A DNA stretch of 64,000 nucleotides from CAIWHR01 sp963708855 (GTDB taxonomy: Bacteria > Pseudomonadota > Gammaproteobacteria > Burkholderiales > Casimicrobiaceae): positions 68,294 to 132,293 of the forward strand of contig CAVPUM010000011.1 in assembly GCA_963708855.1 (NCBI GenBank), written 5' to 3'. A program made the translations under genes and the position numbers. This document shows positions 60,077-64,000 of this stretch, piece by piece (within the stretch, counting starts at the first letter, position 1; each line of letters begins with the position of its first letter). The notes under the pieces are model-generated. The model saw only the letters and a list, made by a program, of their open reading frames with translations, did no database searches and was not told the DNA's origin.

Positions 60077-60760
60077 GAGGACAAATTTGGCTACGAAACG
60101 TCGGAGGATGCGATAACTTGGACGGTGTTCTCGTATTTGTTCCGCCAGGGCCGCTTGGGGGCGGTACTTGCGGGCGACGTTGCCGGGCTTGTGGCCTCGT
60201 GACCTGCCCGTGACGTTGTTGCTTTGGGGTGCCCCAATCGACGACGACGCGAAGAGTTTCGAAATTCGCGATCGCCTTATCAAGATTTCCGACGAGCTTC
60301 GCGAGCAGCCGCTGCGGCGTTCGGAGCCGGACGTTCTTGCGGTTGCTACGGATGGCACCGTTGCGATCATCGAGGTGAAGTACCGTAGCGCAAACGACTG
60401 CAAGGCGGACAGATTACAAGGGATGGGATCGGGGGTACACCTCGTCACCTGTATTTGACGACCCGGATCGCGCAAGGAAATCAGGTCATTACGAGCTTGC
60501 CCGAAACTGGCGCATCGCGAAGGAGCTGGCAGGCGGACGCCCATTTGCACTGGTCAACCTCGGGCGGCCGAACCTATTCAATGGCGATGAGGGGAAGCGC
60601 TTGGCCGTATTCGAGGCTGTCGCTGGCTGTTTCGGAGCAGAACCGGTTCGCAAGCGAAAGCTGGCCAGATTTTCTCGATAAGCTGGAAGAACTGCCACAC
60701 TGGCTGATCGAATGGCTGGAGGCGCGCCCACACCGCTCCGAGGTATCCGGCGAGGTTCGT
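60077..60760 (+). CDS. PD-(D/E)XK-type restriction-like nuclease; several frameshifts
   Basis: About 228 codons in four frames. Sensible segments are FGYETSEDAITWTVFSYLFR, then FEIRDRLIKISDELREQPLR, the active site EPDVLAVATDG...IIEVKYRS (Asp and E-x-K), HYELARNWRIAKELAGGRPF, and FLDKLEELPHWLIEWLEAR. The order fits a restriction endonuclease-like fold. The true start is uncertain because no clear ATG precedes the first segment. It is followed by the second MESH1-like gene, and the last frame is open through into it. Confidence 0.6.
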
Positions 60761-60841
60761 AACGCCCCTGACCCTACGCGCCCATTAACTGGCGCAACAG
60801 GGCTGGCGCGAAACGTCACGAACGAGGAGAGTTCCAAGCAC

Positions 60842-61270
60842 ATGACAAAGCTGTCTGACCCTACTCAAATGTTGCTTCGAGCGGTCGCGTTTGCTGCGAC
60901 CAAGCATCGAGATCAGCGTAGAAAGGGCGCTGACGCGTCCCCTTACATCAATCATCCAATTGCGCTGGCTGAGGTCTTACGCGAGGAAGGCGGGGTAGTC
61001 GATCCCATTGTGCTGTGCGCAGCGTTGCTCCACGACACGATCGAGGATACAAGCACGACCGTGGAAGAGTTGCGCACCGCTTTCGGTGAGGAAATCGCAT
61101 CCGTGGTTGCAGAGGTAACGGACAACAAGAGCGTGCACAAGGACGAGCGTAAGCGACTCCAGGTCGAGCATGCATCAACGATTTCACAACGCGCCAAGTT
61201 GATAAAGCTAGCCGACAAGATATGCAACCTTCGCGACATTGCCACGGTACCGCCCGCGGGCTGGGGCTGA
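60842..61270 (+). CDS. MESH1-like HD-domain (p)ppGpp hydrolase, C-terminally truncated
   Basis: 142 residues. MTKLSDPTQMLLRAVAFAAT, KHRDQRRKGADASPYINHP, LCAALLHDTIEDTSTTVEEL (HD), EVTDNKSVHKDERKRLQVEH and KLADKICNLRDIATVPP match the copy at 57318. It stops at GWG where the other copy continues for 40 residues. The break coincides with the IS66 transposase remnant, whose insertion and deletion removed the C-terminus. The HD metal site is complete, so activity is possible. Confidence 0.82.
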   Translation: MTKLSDPTQMLLRAVAFAATKHRDQRRKGADASPYINHPIALAEVLREEGGVVDPIVLCAALLHDTIEDTSTTVEELRTAFGEEIASVVAEVTDNKSVHKDERKRLQVEHASTISQRAKLIKLADKICNLRDIATVPPAGWG

Positions 61271-61494
61271 ACAACGCCGCGGAACAGGCGCTGCGGCACT
61301 GGGTGATTTCGCGCTACATCAGCCACGGCACACGCTCTGAAGAGGGGTCCCGTGCCTTCGCTTTCCTCGCCAGCCTCATCGAAACCTGTCGCCGTCGCGG
61401 AGCATCCGCCTGGCAGTACCTCGGCACCGTCATCGCCGCCGCTCGCAAAGGCTTGCAGCTTCCCACGATTCCCGCCATCCCGGCAACCGTGTAG
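61256..61494 (+). mobile_element. IS66-family transposase, C-terminal remnant
   Basis: Reading LGLNNAAEQALRHWVISRYI, then HGTRSEEGSRAFAFLASLIE and WQYLGTVIAAARKGLQLP. NN-AAE-ALRHWV...SRAF..L.S.IETC is the conserved end of IS66-type transposases. About 80 residues remain; the rest and any terminal repeats are missing. It truncates the upstream HD gene. Confidence 0.8.
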
Positions 61495-61506
61495 GGGAGT
61501 GAACGA

Positions 61507-61821
61507 TTACTGCGCCATGGCTTCTCGGCGATCCGGAAATTCAGTCCAAAGCTTTCGCAGTAGCCCAATATGAATACCGATATAGGTCCGCTTCCGACTC
61601 ATATCCCCTCGATATGAGAAGCCCGGCCCAATGCGCTGCTGGATCACCGGAGTAATCGACAGCGCCGGACGAGTCAGCTTGTCCAGCTCAGCAAAAAGAG
61701 CTTCCCGACGGCGTTGTAATGTCTCCATCCACCTTGCCGCGCTCTGAATCGCGGAATCCACTTCCTCCAGTTCAACTAATGGAGATTGACGATTTGAATC
61801 AATGCAGGCGATAGCGTTCAT
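61507..61821 (-). CDS. Small protein, unrecognised, last gene of four-gene operon
   Basis: 104 residues: MNAIACIDSNRQSPLVELEE, then SAARWMETLQRRREALFAEL, and KRTYIGIHIGLLRKLWTEFP. Helical, with a coiled-coil-like middle. The start ATG overlaps the stop of the preceding gene by 4 bases. No family was recognised. Confidence 0.6.
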   Translation of the reverse strand: MNAIACIDSNRQSPLVELEEVDSAIQSAARWMETLQRRREALFAELDKLTRPALSITPVIQQRIGPGFSYRGDMSRKRTYIGIHIGLLRKLWTEFPDRREAMAQ

Positions 61822-62093
61822 GATTTCCTCCAGATGCGATTCGTGCGGTGCCCCACTGTGATCGTATGGCCATCAGTGCTTTTAACTTTGTAGACTCCAA
61901 ACCACTCGGCCATCCGTGACACGGGGCGTCGGCCAAAGTCATGCTCCAGATCGCGAATACTCTTTTTGTTTAGGTAGACGATGATGGCGCCGTGCCCGTC
62001 ATACTCCTCCGCGCCATACAGGTCGAGCCAATGATCGAGCATTGGCGGAATTCCACGCTGCTGGAAGCGTGTTTGTGCATGCTGTGTGTTCAT
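61818..62093 (-). CDS. Small protein, unrecognised, third gene of four-gene operon
   Basis: 91 residues: MNTQHAQTRFQQRGIPPMLD, then WLDLYGAEEYDGHGAIIVYL, and GVYKVKSTDGHTITVGHRTN. A strand-rich core with His residues recalls small RelE-like or DUF4258-type proteins, but this is a weak resemblance. Both neighbours overlap by 4 bases. Confidence 0.62.
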   Translation of the reverse strand: MNTQHAQTRFQQRGIPPMLDHWLDLYGAEEYDGHGAIIVYLNKKSIRDLEHDFGRRPVSRMAEWFGVYKVKSTDGHTITVGHRTNRIWRKS

Positions 62094-62236
62094 GCTCGCT
62101 CCGATAGGTCCGCAAAGATTTCATCAAGCCGGCCGCGGTACTCTTTTTCCGCTGACTGTCCGGGAACCCTCCAATCAGGCAGGTAACAGCTCAGACCGAT
62201 CAGCTCGTGCCCTTTAATTTTTTCGTGAAAGATCAT
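62090..62236 (-). CDS. Very small protein, second gene of four-gene operon
   Basis: 48 residues: MIFHEKIKGHELIGLSCYLP, then DWRVPGQSAEKEYRGRLDEI and FADLSERA. ATG 62236 overlaps the end of the preceding frame, and the stop overlaps the next ATG (ATGA). Acidic C-terminal helix. Not recognised. The tight overlaps on both sides are the evidence that it is a real gene. Confidence 0.55.
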   Translation of the reverse strand: MIFHEKIKGHELIGLSCYLPDWRVPGQSAEKEYRGRLDEIFADLSERA

Positions 62237-62852
62237 CGAATAGACGCTATCGGCGGGACGTAAATCTCCGCCAGTTCTTGCACAGCGAGAAATTTAGCTC
62301 CTGAGTCATGATCGGAGACGTTTTCCGCGCCTTCTTCGAGACTAAGATTTCCAGACCAGTACGAATCGCCGAAATAACTGGGTCAATCATAGGCTCGAGT
62401 GGATAAAAGCCGCTCTGGAAAAGGGGCCATCGTGTTTGCACTCGCTCCAAACGATGGAGCGCCATTCACTATCGCGGAAGCGGAAGAAGAGCCTATCGAT
62501 CACCTTTGGTGAAACCGACAACAAAAGAAAAAGGCGGTTGAAGAAGGCATCTCGAACAATCCGCTTTTCGGCGCAAACCTCGTTGATGCGCCTGCTCAGC
62601 TCTGCGGGTAGCGCAAGACTGACGAGCTTCCGATCAAACTGGTCCAGCTTTTTGAACACATAGTCGTAACTCGCCTTGGAGTTCGGAATCGGAACCTCTC
62701 GATCTAACCTCTCGATTTCCGATTGCAGTAGCTTGCCAAGGTAGGCGTCCCGACGTAGGCACGCCTCATCCATCTTCTCGTCAAATTTCTCGATGAGGGG
62801 GCGCCATAGCTTCACCGAGATTTGGGACTGTCTTGAGCACCTTGGTTTCCAT
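62233..62852 (-). CDS. Ribbon-helix-helix-like protein, first gene of four-gene operon; frameshifted
   Basis: About 206 codons. The start METKVLKTVP at 62852 has AAGGAG 8 bases upstream. After a break near 62820 the frame continues KLWRPLIEKFDEKMDEACLR, YLGKLLQSEIERLDREVPIP and LPAELSRRINEVCAEKRIVR DAFFNRLFLLL, the last resembling an RHH dimer used by DNA-binding proteins. Further changes near 62395 and 62360 lead to QELAEIYVPPIASIR and a stop at 62233 that overlaps the next ATG. No family identified; DNA binding is inferred. Confidence 0.55.
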
Positions 62853-63481
62853 GTTCAACTCCTTCGTTCTTAACCAGTGAACACAGCATAGATGATATCT
62901 TGCGTATTTTGGTAAAAGAGTTTTCTTTGTGAACTTGAACACTCTTGCCTTCCTAAATGAGGAACGCCGGATTTTCTAGATGCTCGGCATTCGGCTGAAA
63001 AGCTCGTGCCCTGATCCGAACACGCCAATGGCCGGTCTGTAATCAGAAACCGGCCATTTTTCCTTTGATAGATCACCTACAGCTTTGGCCGAACAGATGT
63101 CGGTGGGTACGAAACCAGAGTGGCCGTTGTCAGTCTGTTCCTGACGTAGCCAATCAAAGCCTGATCGGCGGGTTGTGGCCGGGAGGGTAAAATCGCCAAT
63201 GGCCGCTTCGGAGCATTCCAGTCGCAGAACTTAGACTTGGCTGACTGGCCGGTTTGGAGAAAATTGATCCACCGGCTCGGGGGTCGCAAGCGGCACTTCC
63301 CCATCACCTACTCTCAGCCCCCGATGAACCGGTCGTAGCTGTCATCCTCGCCCTCTTCCCCATCGAGCGTCCACCGTGAACAGAACCAGGGAACGATCAG
63401 CAGCGACAGCACGCGCTCGAAGGCGGCTGCTCTCTGCGGCAGCGCCCTTCGCCATCGTGGCGTCGGCGTGCTCGCTGGTGG
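62853..63481. other. Gene-poor stretch with one terminator
   Basis: About 630 bases with no convincing gene on either strand; open frames here have poor codon character. It holds the promoter of the four-gene operon (AT-rich near 62880-62950, boxes not assignable) and the hairpin at 63027-63061. Confidence 0.4.
63027..63061 (+). terminator. Rho-independent terminator
   Basis: AATGGCCGGT (63027-63036) pairs perfectly with ACCGGCCATT (63049-63058) around a 12-base loop, followed by TTTTT ending at 63061. Strong hairpin in plus orientation, although no plus-strand gene was found upstream within several hundred bases. Confidence 0.7.
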
Positions 63482-64000
63482 CTACCGCGCTTGCCCGCTT
63501 CGCACCCGCTGTAACGTCAGCAGGAAGCTCACGCCATCCTCGACGTTGCGGGCCGAGATCGTGCCGCCCATCTTGGCCATGTAGGTCTTGGCGACGAAGA
63601 GTCCCTGGCCGCGGTTGCCGCTGGCACCCGGCTTCGGCCTGCTCGGACACGCCGTATTCGAAGATCTGGTCGATCAGCGACTCGGGCGATGTGCGGGCCG
63701 ATGTTGTGGATGGTGACGGTCGCGTCGTGTCAGCGGTCTCCAGGGTGAGGGTGATCGGCGTTCCCGGCCGGCGGTAGCGATCGGCGTTCTTCAGGACGTG
63801 GGTGAACACGTCTTCCAGCGGATACTCGTCGGCGCGCACCGAGTACCGGGCCGTCGACGCCAGTCGCAGCGCACGTCGGCCAATCCCGCGTTCTCGGCGA
63901 CATTCTGCAGGAACTCGGCGATATCCATCGCCTGCACCTGAACGGCCGGTCGACTGGAAAGCCTCGCTCGGGCTGGCGCTGCCGTAGAGGATGCGCACGG
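63482..64000 (-). CDS. Sensor histidine kinase, C-terminal part (5' end outside window); frameshifted
   Basis: The ATPase domain is visible: VRADEYPLEDVFTHVLKNAD (N box), LIDQIFEYGVSEQAEAG, then after frame changes GNRGQGLFVAKTYMAKMGG and TISARNVEDGVSFLLTLQRV, ending SGQAR. The N box, F box and G2 box match HATPase_c. Frame changes near 63880, 63700, 63640 and 63580. The sensor and phosphoacceptor His lie beyond 64000. Confidence 0.75.

Noticed and set aside
61495..62100. Terminal inverted repeats of the IS66 remnant
   Set aside because: No matching ends or target duplication were found; only transposase C-terminal coding sequence remains.
48402..62852. CRISPR array
   Set aside because: No regularly spaced direct repeats were seen despite the Cas4-like nuclease; the repeats present are single partial gene duplications.
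63376..63777. Plus-strand frame of 133 codons near the window end
   Set aside because: Antisense to the histidine kinase ATPase domain, which shows N and G boxes.

Overview
The window reads as chromosomal DNA of a high-GC, aerobic heterotrophic proteobacterium, most likely betaproteobacterial. The grounds are the gene set (a cytochrome c/b561 operon with a QseBC-like pair, PlsB, PEP carboxylase, PPK2, a DUF6394 membrane protein) and strongly GC3-biased codon use. No rRNA or other direct taxonomic marker is present. Most long genes between 4 and 36 kb, and several near 57-64 kb, are broken by isolated single-base frame changes. Where the expected protein could be reconstructed, these are nearly all one extra base next to an identical base. 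They look like residual sequencing or assembly errors, so I give each such gene as one CDS spanning its frames.

Layout. 0-3.4 kb: electron-transfer operon (DUF1924 cytochrome, diheme cytochrome c, cytochrome b561) followed by a response regulator and histidine kinase. 3.5-9.7 kb, minus strand: corrinoid one-carbon operon (corrinoid protein, DUF1638, 'virulence factor' domain protein, MetV-MTHFR, pterin-dependent methyltransferase, corrinoid reactivase). 9.9-27.8 kb: housekeeping genes (ABC-F ATPase, dimethylglycine/sarcosine dehydrogenase-like enzyme, PPK2, spermidine synthase-like pair, DUF349 protein, K+ channel with RCK domains, DUF6394 protein, PlsB, PEP carboxylase). 27.8-36.6 kb: choline/betaine catabolism (choline dehydrogenase-like GMC enzyme, divergent GbdR-type AraC regulator, heterotetrameric sarcosine oxidase soxBDAG, HAD phosphatase). 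The dehydrogenases, the sarcosine oxidase and the corrinoid operon all deliver methyl-derived carbon to tetrahydrofolate, so much of 3.5-36 kb looks like one methylated-amine economy.

36.66 kb: tRNA-Ser(GGA). Base composition drops immediately after it and an accessory region begins. 36.8-42.7 kb: AbrB/PIN and Phd/VapC toxin-antitoxin pairs with visible promoters and palindromes, a GHKL ATPase tightly following vapC, a NadS antitoxin with a beheaded RelE partner, a DUF4124 protein, and a partial duplicate of the vapC-ATPase junction. 42.9-48.2 kb: a chimeric diol dehydratase gene (start of the large subunit joined to the end of the small subunit), a GlcG/HbpS-like gene, a B12-dependent ribonucleotide reductase and a quinone oxidoreductase. 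48.4-61.5 kb: nuclease-rich, defence-like region (DUF2779 nuclease, decayed HicAB/HigA, FEN-type exonuclease, membrane-anchored Mrr nuclease, DUF6988, HNH-like, EEP nuclease, NERD helicase, PD-(D/E)XK nuclease, two MESH1-like alarmone hydrolases, IS66 remnant). It carries two split copies of a DUF2779...NERD block. 61.5-62.85 kb: an unrecognised four-gene operon with 4-nt overlaps. The window ends inside a histidine kinase on the minus strand.

The best candidates for undescribed biology are the four-gene operon, the Phd-VapC-GHKL ATPase unit, and the reciprocally decayed DUF2779/NERD block with its alarmone hydrolases.
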